Of a stretch of DNA of 64,000 bases, positions 1 to 13,218 are shown one piece after another (position 1 is the stretch's first letter; each line of letters starts with the position of its first letter). Under the pieces are notes generated by a model that searched no databases, was not told the DNA's origin, and saw nothing but the letters and a program-made list of their open reading frames with translations. This stretch comes from Monarcha castaneiventris obscurior (taxonomy: Eukaryota; Chordata; Aves; Passeriformes; Monarchidae): contig JAMPIT010000510.1 in NCBI GenBank assembly GCA_026261815.1, positions 17,952,001-18,016,000 on the forward strand, given 5' to 3'. The position numbers and the translations under genes are program-made.

Positions 1-2764
1 AATTTAACAGCTGGGCAACAGCTTTCTCCTTATTGATGTGACAAGCCTATTGCCTGGCCCTCATTGATTGATTTGGAGAACAATTATTTCCTCATTGGCA
101 TCAATGAGCTGTAACTACGGCCCCAAACACTTCTGTGTAGGATTGGTGTCAGAGCAGACTTAATAAAGCTGGCGTCTATATTTCCAGGAAGAATAGAACA
201 GCAAGATACAGAGGATGCTATACAGTAGAAAGTCACATAGAACAGGTAGAAACAAGAACAAAAAGTATGTCATAAAATAGAATAGAAGTAGTCCATTTTT
301 GTAGAAAGGTAGTGAATATTTTTTTAAACAGGAACACCATGTAGGGTGGAAAAAAGAGAAAAGGGTAATATAAAATTAGTAACATTAATTTTAAACAAAT
401 AAAACTTTTTTTATTATTTTGAAAGCATACCTAATGCATGCATACTAATATATATATCAGTAAGCATATTCTGTGACATTTAACATATGGCTGCCTTTTG
501 TAGTTTTTCATGGTTTTTTTTTTAACTGTGGGGGAAGGACATGGAGCAATACCAAACTGTTTCTAAGTAGGGTAATTATAGAGATTGTCACTTCCAGAAA
601 TTCGGGAGACCACAAACATTCTTCCCCTCCCTCCTGTGGGGCTGTCATGGTATCACCTACAGGTTTTCTCGTAGGTTTTGGGCATGTGCTGCCATCAGAA
701 CCAGACCTCCAGGCAGGAGGCACCTTTGGCTTCTGCCAATGCAGCACTTGCTCTGTTTCTAGGATAGACCTGGAGACTGCAGAAATGTTTATGAGCCATT
801 ACTGACATAATATGGTCTAAATTAATCTTATTTTATCTGTTCCAGTTAATGATGCTTTAAAATTTGGTAGTCAGTAGAGAATAACTACACTTCTAAGAAT
901 TCTCAGTTTTCCAAATGCATAACTTATAGTTTGTAATTAAAAGAAAGGCACCTTTACTTTCCATGAAATAATTTTTTGGGTCTCCCAAGATATGAATTAT
1001 ACTGAAAGACAGAACATCTTATAATTAGCACCAATTTACATGCATACTAGTGCTCTGTGCTAGTGGAATCAAATCCATTCATCCATGAGTCTCAGAATCT
1101 TTACTGCTAAGACATAATTGAGGTTTTTCTAAAATATAGATAAAAGGGAGGGGTGAAAAAGGTGTCCTTGTTCCATCTTTTTCACTTATGGTCCTGTAAA
1201 TTTGTCTGCCTCCATCATGAATTGGTTCTGCAGCTGCTTCATTCAGCATTGTCCGTGCCCCCTTATGCAACGTTGACCCTGCCAAGACCATTCTTGCCGT
1301 GGAAGTTCACTTGTGCAGTGAGAGACAAAGGCACAGGCATGTTGCATTTGCCCAAGCCATGAGCATGGGACCACCATCTTACTGGAAACTCTTCTGCAAC
1401 CAGGCCAAGCTCCCTTCTCCACAGAGTCCTTCAAAGAGAAATGAGAACCTTTAAAATGGCTTACAGATCTGAAACATCTATATTCTATTATTACAAAAAT
1501 ATCTTTTCCACGTCTTGCCATAGTTCACCAGGAGTTTCATCCCCTGAGTGGACTCTGAAAGTTTTATTGATTTATCAAGCTCTTATAGGTCATGATATCA
1601 AAAGTATCCATCTTTTATAAATATTTTCACTTGTCCTGGTTTCATCTAAGAGCTACAGTAGGAGACAATTCTTCTGAAGAGCATGAATGACTGTTCTAAT
1701 ATGGGAGATATATTTCAGATTCTAGGCAGGTTTAATATCTGTCTAAGCAGAAAAGGTTTTTCCCTTCCCTTGGAAACTTGGATTGATGACATCCTGCATG
1801 GAGCAGATGCTTTGACATTGAACTTCTCTGGTGATTTTGCCATTCAAGCAGCTATAGGCCACTTTATTCACCAGCTGGTCATTATTCTAGTGTCTTTTCT
1901 TGTTCCAATGATGACAAAAATGTGGAGAAAAAGTTATGTCATATTTTTTTTTCTTATTTTTTCCTTTAATTTCAGAATATAATGCTACTGAATTTTTGGC
2001 ACCCTATATCCTATATCATTCCTTAGGCCAAGGACATTGAGTAGACCAGATTGCACAAGCAGGAGAATTACTATTCTTTGTCATCAGTTATAGTTCTTTT
2101 GGGGACATTGAAATTTCCCTTTGGCTTCAGAACGACCCTCTTTATTTTGACTTTTAAAACTGTATTTATTCCAAAATAAATTTCCTACAGCAGACTGTGT
2201 TTTTCTCATCTCTTTATATTGTTTTATGTAAAGGGACTGGGGATTTGGCAGCAAGTTCACTCATGAGAAATAAATTGCTAATAACTCCTATTATTTTTTT
2301 CTCTTTCCTGGTGTGAAGCTTGTTTTGTTTAATGATTTGTATATCAAAACTGTTTCAGGAAATTCATTTGACTTTAAAACTTAATGTTCAGGATTCTATA
2401 TTGCAAGGTGACTTGTAACTTTTTACCTTCATACATTAACAAATATATTTTTTACAGATCACACCACTTTCACCTGTTTAAGAGGGCTTCTTTGTGACCT
2501 TTTTTGTCTGGTTTTTAAGCTAAGTTGTGCCAACATCACTGAACTGTGTAGAAAGGAACAGCAATCCCTTTCCAGATTTTATGCCAATGTAAAATTAGTT
2601 CATATTCTGCTAATGTTGCTGAGAGATTTTGGCTGTTCTCTGTAATAGGAGCGTATTGTCCTATACTAATGAGAAAACTCCGTATGTAGATATTAAAGTG
2701 TCTTTGTGCATTCGTGGACACACAGACACACAATGTCCTCTGGTGGAGGAGTGTCATGCTATAA
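1..2764. other. Intergenic, no gene; first 200 bp may be conserved non-coding
   Basis: AT-rich with stops in all frames. No repeat family is recognised. The first 200 bp is less AT-biased and carries homeodomain-like TGATTGATT and CAATTATT. This is suggestive only. Confidence 0.5.
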
Positions 2765-3128
2765 TGTCCTGGCTCTGGAAAGGACAGGGTTAATTTTTGC
2801 AGTAGCCAGGAGCATGGCTAGGATCCAGAGGTTCTATATGACCTTAAGTCATTTTCTGGGGACAGGGTTCCTTCCCGGCATGGTGGAGGGAGTGGTCAGG
2901 AATTGTTGGGGTTGAGCACTTGTGTGAATCATTCATTTCTTGTACCCTCTGCCATTTGTATTGTTGCTGTTACTGTTTGTTTTCTTATTTCATTGCTGTT
3001 TCCAGTAAATTGCTCTTATCTCAACATATGATCTTTACCCTTTGTGCCTCCAATTCCAAGATGGCCCAGCAGGAGGGGGACTGAGGGAGCTAGCAGCTTT
3101 GGAGTGTTTCAATGGGAACACTAAATTG
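2765..3128 (+). mobile_element. Solo LTR of an avian endogenous retrovirus
   Basis: It opens TGTCCTGGCTCTGGAAAGG, followed by ACAGGGTTAATTTTTGCAG, and later has AATCATTCATTTCTTGTA and TTTCCAGTAAATTGCTCTTA with ATCTCAAC...ATGATCTTTACCC. This is the layout of the common ERVL-type LTRs of birds. No internal retroviral sequence adjoins it, so it is a solo LTR. The right end is approximate. Confidence 0.8.
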
Positions 3129-6100
3129 AGGAATACCATTTCTGAACCATTACACCCTTTATCCACTGCCAGTGGTGGGTATCAGCCATCCAACCCTGTT
3201 TCTTCTTGCTTTTGGCTGAAGCTGCTTGGGACAGCACAGATAAAAAGTTTTCCAAAGACAGCAAGTGTCCATTGAAAGAGTGTTAGAAAAAAATTATGCA
3301 AAAGAAAAGTAGAATGTGAAACCAAATTTTGGTATTTGCTACCACAGAAAGTGAGGGGATAACTAGGTAACACTGGAACCACAAGAACAATGCAGCTGCT
3401 CCCGAAGGGAGTCCTTATGGAATGAATGACCGTGGCTGGTTTAACTCAGCCAAACAGGACTATGTAGACTGAACAGTTAACAGGTGATGATATGTGATTT
3501 ACCTCTTGGAATGTTTTTGGGAGAAAAATAATACAATAAAGACATGGAGAACTCTTCAGGCAAAGCTGGAGAATCTGGCTCTCTCTGGGCTCCCTAGAGA
3601 TTTTGGAAATCTGATGTACTACTGGCAGGCCGGGTCTTTAAGAAATGCAAATAGTGGATTTATTTCTTCCTATTGTGATGCAGAAAAAAGAGCTCTGACT
3701 TCCTAGAGTTCCCTGTCCTTCATTTTATCCTGCATTTCATTCGCCTTGATATCTCATTTCACTTCCACCACCCACCATTTCTCCACAACAGCAGACAACG
3801 CCAGGGCTCCTTTATATTGCATGAGTTACAAATCTGTCACACATTGAGGCTTTCATGGACTGGAATTCAGTCAATTTCTTGGCTGAGAATTACAGGGCCA
3901 TCACCAGAAGAGAAGGGACATCCTGAGTTAAGCCCAGGCTTCTACTGGAAAGAATCCCGTAAGCTCACTGAGCAGAACGTGGTCTTTACCTTAGGCTTAG
4001 CCTCAATTGCATGCCAGAGGATAGGATTTGCTGGGATACTCACAGTCCCAGGTCTGACTCTTTGGTGACCTCACATTTAATTTTCACTGCCCTCACTATG
4101 TTTTTTTAGTACTTTGGCAAGATGAGATCGCTCTGTAGATCCATCTTGCCCTGACTGATATGCAACAACACAGAGAAGGGCAGATGCACAGGACATGTCA
4201 GTCGGTAATTGGTAGAGCTCCATCAGTTTCAGATTTGGCATAGAGTATTTTGGCTAATATATTTTACTATATCCGTATCCTGGATATGACTACTGCTCAC
4301 TGAACCATTTTAGAACATCTATAAACCTGAGGAGTATGGCAAGTGCACTGGTGGCTTAATTACAAATGCATTCAGTGCCAGGTTGTGAATCCAGTCATGC
4401 TGGTATAAAGCCAGAGTTAATTCTGTTGATGTCATTGGAGGAGTTACTTTGGCACTGCATTATCGTGACACAAATCAAACCTTAGCTCACAAGTGGCTCC
4501 ATACTGCTTTGAAATTTTTATGGATTCCCTTTTATCTTGCCTGTTCTCTCTGTATCACGTTTGTTTGGTTTGGCTTAAGATAATAATGCAGGATTTAGTC
4601 ACAGCCCTTCTTCTTTTGGTCTTAAGTCAGTTGTAGAGGGGTTTGTTTTGTTCTGAAATTAAAAGGAAATAGCAAACAAGCTGCCATTATTTCTGTTATA
4701 TGAGGTAGCAGACAAGAGCTCCTGTTCTTTGGATTTCTGAAGGGTTTTTAAAATTTTATCTTCTTTAGGATGAAAGGTGAGCATCATTTTGTCTGTTTTC
4801 ATCCCAGAAATAAGAACCTGGGGCAGTGCAAACCACTCTTTGCAGACAGGTTAAATTCTGGATGTCTGTGAGACTGGGGCCTTGCAACTGCTGTACTGTC
4901 AGAAGCAATTCTGGCCACAGACATTGCAGCTTTGTATTCAGCATAATTAAATCAACCATTTGGAATTGTTTGTAAGTAAGGAACAAAACAATAGGCATTG
5001 AAGCTTTATTATTGAAAGCAGCTGCAGGAGAGGAAGTTCTGTAGCCAGGGGCTGTTCAGCAAATCCTGCTCAGGATATTTTAGTTTAAATTCTCATGATC
5101 CTTTCTGTGAGGCAGGAAGCTGTTTTGCACTGTCTCTTACCTTTTTGGTCCTTATTCTTCCCTCAAGTGTTAAATCCAGGAAAAAAAAATCACCATTATC
5201 AGAAGCTCCACTGCAATTCCACAGCTATCTCCGAGAAGAGAACGGGTTGTATATATTGCCCCTGTAAATTTGATGAACTGAGCATTGTAAAACCAGCAAG
5301 GGGAGGCTGCAGCTGGAATTCATTGTGGAAACTCTCTCCAGCTTCAGTGGGATTTGGATGTACATATTTCAGTGGGCTGCAGTTGTTTACGATGAAATCC
5401 TTAGCCGGGGCACTGGTACACCATCAACCTCCACGTTACTGCTCTGAGGTGGGGAGAGCAAGGAGGAAGGGAGAGCAGGTCAGGAGACTCAATAGACCTG
5501 CACAGTTCAGTGTCAGTGGGGAAAACTGGATTCTCCTATTTCAATTTAGTGCTTTTGCCTTTCCACTGATTGTACAGAGTCTGTGGGTTCCTTCCATGTT
5601 AATACTGCATTGCTTGATACACTTCTCTAATGGGCACCTCCACTCTGCTTAAATCCAGTATTTGGCTGTCTGAGAGGAAAGAAAGTTAGCCAGAAGGAAA
5701 TCTGAGGTGTCTCCATCTCCTTAGGATCCACAGTGCAGACCCTCCTCCTGAGCAGACTCAGGGCAATATGAAATGTCAGTATCTAACTTCAGCAGAACAA
5801 TTACAGCATTACTAAGAGCACTTCATCAAAGAGATGATGGCTTCACTCAGCCTCTCTGCTCTACAGTGTCGAATAATAAGTTAGTAGGATATCCTGTGTG
5901 AAAACACCGGGCCTTTTGAAAATTCATTTGCATCCATACTGCTAATTAAAAGGTGAGGTACTGACCCCTAGCCCCTAGGCCATCACTGCTCTTTACCTCC
6001 TTCATTAGAGACCTCCTCTTTATAGCAGTTAGAGAAAACCAGTCAGAGCACAGGGAGATAGCAAACAGCTACATGATGTGGGTGTACCTGAGGTTTATGT

Positions 6101-6324
6101 CTGTCATGCTAAAGGGAAGAGGTCATGGGACCTCTGTTCCTGACCCATAGGTCAAGTGGCAGTCTGGCTCACATCCATGCTGCTGTGGGCTAAGCTTCTC
6201 TTGGAGCAGGCTGGCCACATGCACACTACGTTGGCCCACGGCTTTAGCTCTTTTCTGATTCCTGGGCGATGCTTCCGTGACCATACACTGTGATGATACT
6301 TCCACGTGCTCGTTCAGTTCAGAG
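3129..6324. other. Intergenic, nothing recognised
   Basis: The longest open frame (5095-5652, plus) has random-looking composition and no family match that I know. I do not support a gene here. Confidence 0.55.
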
Positions 6325-6520
6325 GGGGACCTTATTAGTGTGTTTAAACACAAGATGGGAGAGTCAGACACTTCTCAAAAAACCTACTTGACCACAAGAA
6401 ACATCTTTTTACTGTAAGAGTGATGAATACTTGAAGAGGGTGCCCAGAGATGTTGTGGAGTGTCCATCTTTAGAGATATTCAAAGCCTGCCTGACCACAG
6501 TCCTGGGCTGCTGCACAGCT
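6325..6520 (+). mobile_element. CR1 LINE fragment
   Basis: Sense-strand CR1: GGGGACCTTATTAGTGTGTT, CACAAGAAACATCTTTTTAC, then TGCCCAGAGATGTTGTGGAG and TAGAGATATTCAAAGCCTGC and CCTGGGCTGCTG. It lacks the terminal ATTCTATG repeat, so it is truncated at both sides. Confidence 0.9.
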
Positions 6521-8169
6521 CTCCCCACACTGCATCCACTCACACACATGTATCTTCTTCAGGATTTCTGTAGAATCCAAATGTTAGCACCACTTTTTTT
6601 TTTCATAAAGGCCCTAGTATGTTGGACTACTGCTTTTTTACCCCTGCCCTTACACAGATTAACTCTTCCCAAACTTTGTCTGTGGATATTTTTGCTGTAT
6701 TTATGCATACAATTTTCTTTTCTCTCACTGTCTCACCTGCTGCCTCATAGCCATCCTGTCATTTTGGGGTTTTGGCTGCCTTTTCAGAGGTGTGTTTTTT
6801 GGCATGCAGTGTGCAAGCACGTGCAGTAGTGCAGAAGGTGCAGGAGTAGGGAGAGATGCTCCTGGAAGTTCAGAATGTCTCCTCTAAGATGGGCAGCTGT
6901 ACCATTTCTAAATGGATGTGATATTTTAATGATAGTCTAAACGAATGTGAAATCAGGTTATTGGCTTTTGTTTCAGGACCTGATGATGCCTCCATAGCTG
7001 CTTTGATGTTTCTTTTTCTTTTTTTTTCAGGCTCTGCAATTGAAAGAAGGTAGGAATAGAGGTGGGAAAAGGAGAAGCCTGTTAAATGATCATAACTCAA
7101 AAGTTGAGAAATTAACTATTACAGTGCCAAAACTGCAGATGTCAGTAACAAAATTAAGTGCACCACTCCATTTGGCTAAAACCGTGCAACTTCATCCCGT
7201 TTATTATAAGATGCCTTCTTTACAATACTGAATTTTTAATGAAAATATATTTATTTCTATTTCACCTTTTCTGCTCTTTTGCCCTCAGAAGCAAATATGA
7301 TACAAGGAACCCCCATTTTCCCTCGTGGCAAATATCCCACACACTACTCAGAGGAGTTGCAAGGCAGGAGCTTCCCCCCAGCTCAATTGGCAGGACTCAA
7401 CATAATCATTTAAGCACGAGTCAGATTGGTTTTCTCTCCACTTACGTAAATCCATAATGCTCAAATCCACAGTCCTTCACTGTTGAATTACTGCCAGTGG
7501 TTTGCAATACAAGCTCTTTATTAAATAAACAGGGATCAGGTGACATGTGTTTGAGTGCAGATGACCAGTGCTACTATAGATTGCTTCTATCTGAAAAACA
7601 CGGATTTGTAAGGGGATGCTGGATGCATGCAGGAAAGGATTAACAGGCACAGATGGCAGTGCTCATTTATAGCTGGAGAGCAAGGATGTAATAATATTAA
7701 GAAGTGAAGGGTCTGATTCTGTACATGAAGAAAGTGAAACCTGGCACAGGGAGATGTGGGAAAGTCACCAACACGAGCAACTGGCAGTATTTCCCTGCCT
7801 AGTTCATTGCAAACTACGTTAGTGAAGATGCTTGAGCTGTCCTAATTTAATCCAATTTTTGCACTGTTTTGAGCCCAAGATGGGGAGGAGAAGGAGGAAT
7901 TAAAGAATATAACTCTGTGTAAATAGGGAATCTCACAAATCTACCTGCACTGCCCGCACTCTGCCATAACCTTGTGCACCAGGGTCTACATGAAGGACAG
8001 TGTGTTTCACAGGGATTTCTAACAGCGAAACAGGCTGCCAGTCCCAGTCTTCCACAGCATCATCTCCTTTACTCCAAAGCAAGAGGTGAAAATATGGAGA
8101 TGTGATATTTAGTGATGTTCTGGCAAAACTTTCCCATGGGATATGTATCCATGTTGGATTCCATATTAG
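6521..8169. other. Intergenic; one protein-like minus frame
   Basis: No gene is supported. A stop-free minus-strand frame (7933-8220) has protein-like composition and is described under findings. Confidence 0.5.
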
Positions 8170-8243
8170 ACTCATGGAATCATTTGTGTTGGAAAAGACT
8201 TCCAAGATTATCAAGTCCAACTGTTAACCTAATACCACCAAGG
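8170..8243 (-). mobile_element. Short CR1 LINE 3' end
   Basis: The reversed 3' terminus ACTCATGGAATCATTTGTG leads to TTGGAAAAGACTTCCAAG, TATCAAGTCCAACTGTTAAC and ATACCACC. Only about 75 bp remains. Confidence 0.88.
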
Positions 8244-10342
8244 AATATAAATCCCATTAAAACCTAAGCAAGTCTATTTATACCCTCATCAGACTCTTCT
8301 ATAAAATCCATATTTATTTGAGATCCTTACTATACCTGTAGGGTCTGTCAGAACAGAAAAGAACAGAGTAAGAACTTTCCATGTCTGTTAACCCAAACCG
8401 GAAAGTGTGGGAATTTGGGTAGTACAAAAACCTGTGTTTTCAAGCACATATTTAGCCACTTTGAACAGACTATCAGAATTCCAGATTTACAACATGTAAG
8501 CAATTTATTCTGACTTGCTTATATGAAGACTGCATGACTGATGCTCTGCTACAGAAAATACCTGGTATCTGGTTAATTCCAGTGTAAGTGTTATAGCTGC
8601 ATGTCCATGTTGTTTCATCTCTTTTTTTTTTTTTCATGCTACTATGTTTGCACTCAGGAATCCTGGTACTCATTTTCACCCAGGAGATTATCTGAGTTTT
8701 TTTCAAAAAGAGGTGTTGAAACCACATTTTTCTCTGAAAATGCCATAGATAATCAAATTTTTTCCAGGAATTCTCATTGCAACAACCAGATCACTGAGCT
8801 GTGGTCAATGTGTAATTTCTTGACTATTTGGTTTTTGCCTTTAGGTTTTTTTTTTCCTTTGTTTCTTTGTTATTATACAGAAAGTTATATATTGAAAATT
8901 ATTTCACATGATGTCTCTGTTTCCAGCAGTCCCTGAACTGTGAAATGGTGTCATGTACTGTTTTGTTCTGCTGACTACTTGCATCTACATCTATAAAATG
9001 ATTCAGATCTTCAGTGGCCAGAGGCTTATCTTATTATTTTCTTCCCCTTAAATAACTCTTTAAATAAAACATTGAAAATTAAAATGCAGTTCATTGGTTA
9101 TTGACTTTTTTTATAAACTGTTCTCTTTCTGAACATAATTCTCTTCTTCGAGGTTGGAATTCTGAGTGTAAATATTAGCTTTAATAATGGAAATTGTATG
9201 CATAAAACCTTAAGCAGAGCTCTTTGTTCCCAGGTACTGTCCCTTAGTACTTCAGGCTTGGTGGGGAAGATTCAGCCATATGCAACTTACAGAAATATGC
9301 TTTTTTTTCAAGGTCTCTGGAGCAGGGAGAATCAAGCACTGAATTTACAAGAATTTCAGGTTAATACTTCCAATTTTATGCTTTCCTTATGCTTTCCATT
9401 TGTATAATCATGTCAGTTTTTTAATGGCATAAAGTAGCACTAAGACATTCAATCCAGTTTAATCCAATTACTGTTTCAATCTCTCAGGCATGCCTTATTC
9501 TTAGATAGGAGATATGGATTCACATATACACTTGGCACCCTAAGTAAGCTATATCATTCTATTTGCCTTTGTTTTTCCACGTATCTGTTTTTAGACACTG
9601 CAGAGTTTGTAGAGTCAATCTTCTCTGGGGGAATTTTCTTCTGCCCCCTTTAGGCTGATGCCACCTGAGCAGCATCAGCATTCTAAGGGAAGCACAGACG
9701 CATCTCCAAGGGAAGTTTTATTACTTAAGCATCCCCCTTCCAGTGACAGCTCTGTGTCGGGAAGACGGAGCTGTGATGGTGATGCAAGCTTGGTTTATTA
9801 CCCATAACTGTTGCCAACATGTGTTTATAAAAATTCCCCTCAGGTGTCAGATGAATTGGGCAAGACATGAATTTTGTGTCACAAATGCAGCCAAGGAGAG
9901 TAAGCTGTAAGTGGCACAGCAGCCAGAGAGCTTCTAGAGTGACACCTCCACTCCACCAGTACTTTTTCAAATACTGCAGAGTCCATTTTCTTTCCACATT
10001 AGGGCTAAGAAAGCATGTCTGCTTTTGTTATTTTTCAGGCTCTGGATTTGCTTCTTTCCTCCTTTGCTCTGAGATGAATGTTGCTCCTTTCATGTATTGT
10101 GTTTACTTAGAGACTTGCAAGGGGTTCCTAAGAAAAGATGTGTTGTAGTGCTACACCTCCAAAGGGCTGGGATCAGCAAACTGTATCATTGTGGTCTGGG
10201 CTAGTGAGCAGGAAGACATCTGTCTGTCCATGAAGGCATCAAGAACATAGAGGGGAACCTTATGACTGGTAATGCCTGAGTTCAGGGTAGTGCAAACACC
10301 ATGGAAACAAATCAGAAGTCCAAGAACCGAGCACTGATACCT
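8244..10342. other. Intergenic, nothing recognised
   Basis: AT-rich with short random frames. Confidence 0.6.
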
Positions 10343-10500
10343 ACAGAATGATAGAATCTTTCAGATTGGAAAAGACCTCTAAGATCATTGAGTCCAACAA
10401 TTAACCCAGCACTGCCAAGTCCACCACCAAGCCATGTCCCTAAGTGCTGCATGTATATGTATTTTAAATACCTCCAGGGATGGTGACTCCCCGAGATTGC
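10343..10500 (-). mobile_element. CR1 LINE fragment
   Basis: Reversed CR1 3' end: ACAGAATGATAGAATCTTTC, GGAAAAGACCTCTAAGATCA, TTAACCCAGCACTGCCA, AAGCCATGTCCCTAAGTGC and CCAGGGATGGTGACTCCC. Confidence 0.93.
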
Positions 10501-12648
10501 ATCAGTTTTAACAGTGTGAGTTAATATTTCGTTTAATACTCAGGTATCCAGCATCCCAAATTCCCTAAACAGGTTTTGCCTTCATTACAGACGTATTGGT
10601 AAAATCAGTTTTGATGTTGTGACCGAAGTTCAAATTTTGAAAATCACGAAGGGCATCAGTGTGTAGCTCAGGTCTTCAAAGTTCAGCACTTTCTCTAGTC
10701 TGAAGGGCCAAAAAGTTTTCCCATAGCATCCAACCCTGCTGCCAGGTTGCACTTCAGAATCCAGGACTATGGATCAGGCTTTACACTCCAGCCTTCTATG
10801 GTGATACCCAGATCAGACCACAATCTCCCCTCTGGAGTTATCTGTGCCCTCATTTTCCTTCCAAAATACATTGGGCCTTTTCAGGTCAGTTTCTCTCCTC
10901 ACCCACTCCTGCAGCATTGGAAGCCGTATTGGGTATCAGCAATTAGTGAGGCTGCCTTTCAAGGTTAATCACCTGAATTAAGTGAACATGTCCCTGTGTC
11001 AGGTTTTCCAAAAATTTTGGCATTTTCTGAGTGAGCACTGGTTCAGTTTCACAGATCCCATCCTTCCCTTCTAATTCTTTTTTCCTGCTTCTCTTCTGCA
11101 CGTAGCCACTTCCCCAGCTGCACCTGCAGAGCATGGGGGATTTGGAAAGGCATGTACCAAATGGTGGCTTCAGGAATATGGAAGAGCTGCAGCTCTGCTT
11201 CCTCTCAGCCCTGTAAAAAGGTGAGGATAAAGCCAGTATGATGTCCTGCAGAAACTGGGAGGTTGTAGGAAGGTTTCACCACGTTGTACTAATATTAATA
11301 GGGCATTAGGAGGAATCCACAAATAGCTGATTAAATGTCAAATTATGGTGCTGTGCCTGTGCACGGTGGTATCTGGAAAAAATGCACAAAAGCCAATTAG
11401 TTGAAATACTAACCTGAAGTTCCTCTACCTGTCATTGCTTTTTTATCCCATTTTCTTTTTCTCAGTTTTGGTCTTCTCTTTTTCATTTACATCCTTGTCT
11501 TTCATTTTCCATCTTTAATACTTATAAAATTCCCTTTCATCATTTCCTTCCCATCTAGTTCTTTCATTTCTCTTTTTCTCATAGCCATTCTGTGTCCCAC
11601 ATTGTGTCCCTTTCTGTTAATCGGTCCTTCCCCAGATTCTGACACCTCATGGAAACCATCCTTCAAGGGCTTTAAGGCTGATTTTTCCTCTCTTGTTCTC
11701 CTCTTATCTGCTTGGCAGGGGTAGAGGCTGATAGTCTGACTGGCAGAGTGTTCCCGTGGTGGCTGCAGCTGCTGGTGGACGAACAGAGTTGGTGAAGGTC
11801 TCTGAAGGGACCCTAACAAGGTCCAGATGAATATTTGCTCTGTTTCACACAAAGATTTGGTGCTTCACAGGCAAGCTATTTCAGTGCAGTCATAATGTGA
11901 TGTCTGTGTGTAAGATGGGAATGCTGATGGTGCAGGGGGCACAGAGAGGGAGAAGGATTAAGCAGGTTTTCCAAATGTATCATCAGAAAAATACTCATTT
12001 AACTGAGGGGAGTAAAGCATTGTCATCTCTTTCATAGGTATTGGAAATAGTGTGGTCCTGGAGTTGTTGGTTTGGATTTTCTGCTATGATAGGGCAGCTT
12101 TTATGTCATTTGCTGGCAATAATTACTGTAAGATTTAAGCTAATTGTGTCTCTGAAGAAGCCCAGCTCAGCTTGGCAGCTGCAGTTGTGTCTCTCTGGCT
12201 GGCATCAGGGAGGGCCCAATGGTGCTGGGACTCAACTCTGAGTCAGCCCCATTTCCCCCGTGTTCCTGCCAGCTCTTCCATGTCATATCCCATGTGCATG
12301 GGGCTCTGGAGAGGCCAGAGGGGCCTTGGCAGAGCTGGCGAGAGTTTGGCAGGAGCTGTGTGCTGCTCTAGGCAGTCTGGTCCTGTGGCTGCCCCCACAG
12401 CTGCAAGTGCTCAGGGGCAGAGGGGAAGAATAGGCTTTTCTTTTAAATCAGGAATTACTCATTCCATCTGGGAGCTCTCTGATGACACATCCTTCTAGAA
12501 AACTGTCCCTGTCAAGAGCAAGCTTATTAACAATTCAGTTTATTCTCTCCTATTAGGTTGAACCACAAAGCTGCTGAGTTAAATTGACATCACTGGGTGT
12601 TACCCAAAGAGTGACATTATTTAGAATTAGAAAGCCTATTCTTCTCCC
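10501..12648. other. Intergenic, nothing recognised
   Basis: A somewhat GC-richer patch at 12170-12500 gives an open frame, but I see no splice framework or family around it. Confidence 0.55.
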
Positions 12649-13218
12649 TGTTGTGGTTCAATCCCAGGCAGCAAGTAAGTGCCACACAGCCAGTCCCTCA
12701 CTCCTCTCCATTAGCAGGATGGGGGAAAGAGAATTGGAAGGGTAAAAGCGAGAAAACTCATAGGTTGATAAAGGAACAGTTTAATGATTGAAATTTTAAA
12801 AATAATAATAATAATAATAAATAATTAATAATTAATAATTAGTAACGTTAGTAGTGGTAGAGGAAGGAATAAAACCCAAGAAACACAAGTGATGCACCAC
12901 CTGATGTCGGATGCAGCCTGTCCCCAAGCAGCAATCAGCTCCCCACAGTTTACATACTGGACATGACATTCCACACTATGGAATATCCCTTTGGCCAGTT
13001 CAGGTCAGCTGTCCCGACCATGCTCCCTCCCAGCTTCTTGTGCAGCTGCTCTCTAGCAGAGTGTGGGGAACTGAAAAGTCCTTATGGTAGAGTGAGCACT
13101 ACTAAGGAACAACTAAAACATTGCTGTGTTATCAATGTTTTTGTCATACTAAATACAAAACACAGCAAGGTAGCAGCTACTAGGAAGAAAATTAACTCTA
13201 CCAGCTAAAACCAGAATA
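12649..13218 (-). mobile_element. Solo ERVL-type LTR
   Basis: The plus strand reads as the reverse complement of a widespread avian LTR: TGTTGTGGTTCAATCCCAGG at one end, AAAACCCAAGAAACACAAG and GTGATGCACCACC, then GGAATATCCCTTTGGCCAG, CTCCCAGCTTCTTGTGCAG and, at the far end, AATTAACTCTACCAGCTA. It is about 570 bp, complete in outline, with no internal viral genes. The flanks CTCCC and TTCCC match at four of five bases, as expected for an old 5-bp target duplication. Confidence 0.92.
12800..12841 (+). repeat. AAT-rich simple repeat inside the LTR
   Basis: (AAT)n passing into AATTAATAATT units. This position is an A/T-rich simple tract in other copies of this LTR type too, so it is part of the element. 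Confidence 0.9.

Noticed and set aside
5095..5652. 185-codon plus-strand open frame, the longest in the left flank
   Set aside because: The protein has random-looking composition and no recognisable domain. No exon framework or promoter surrounds it.
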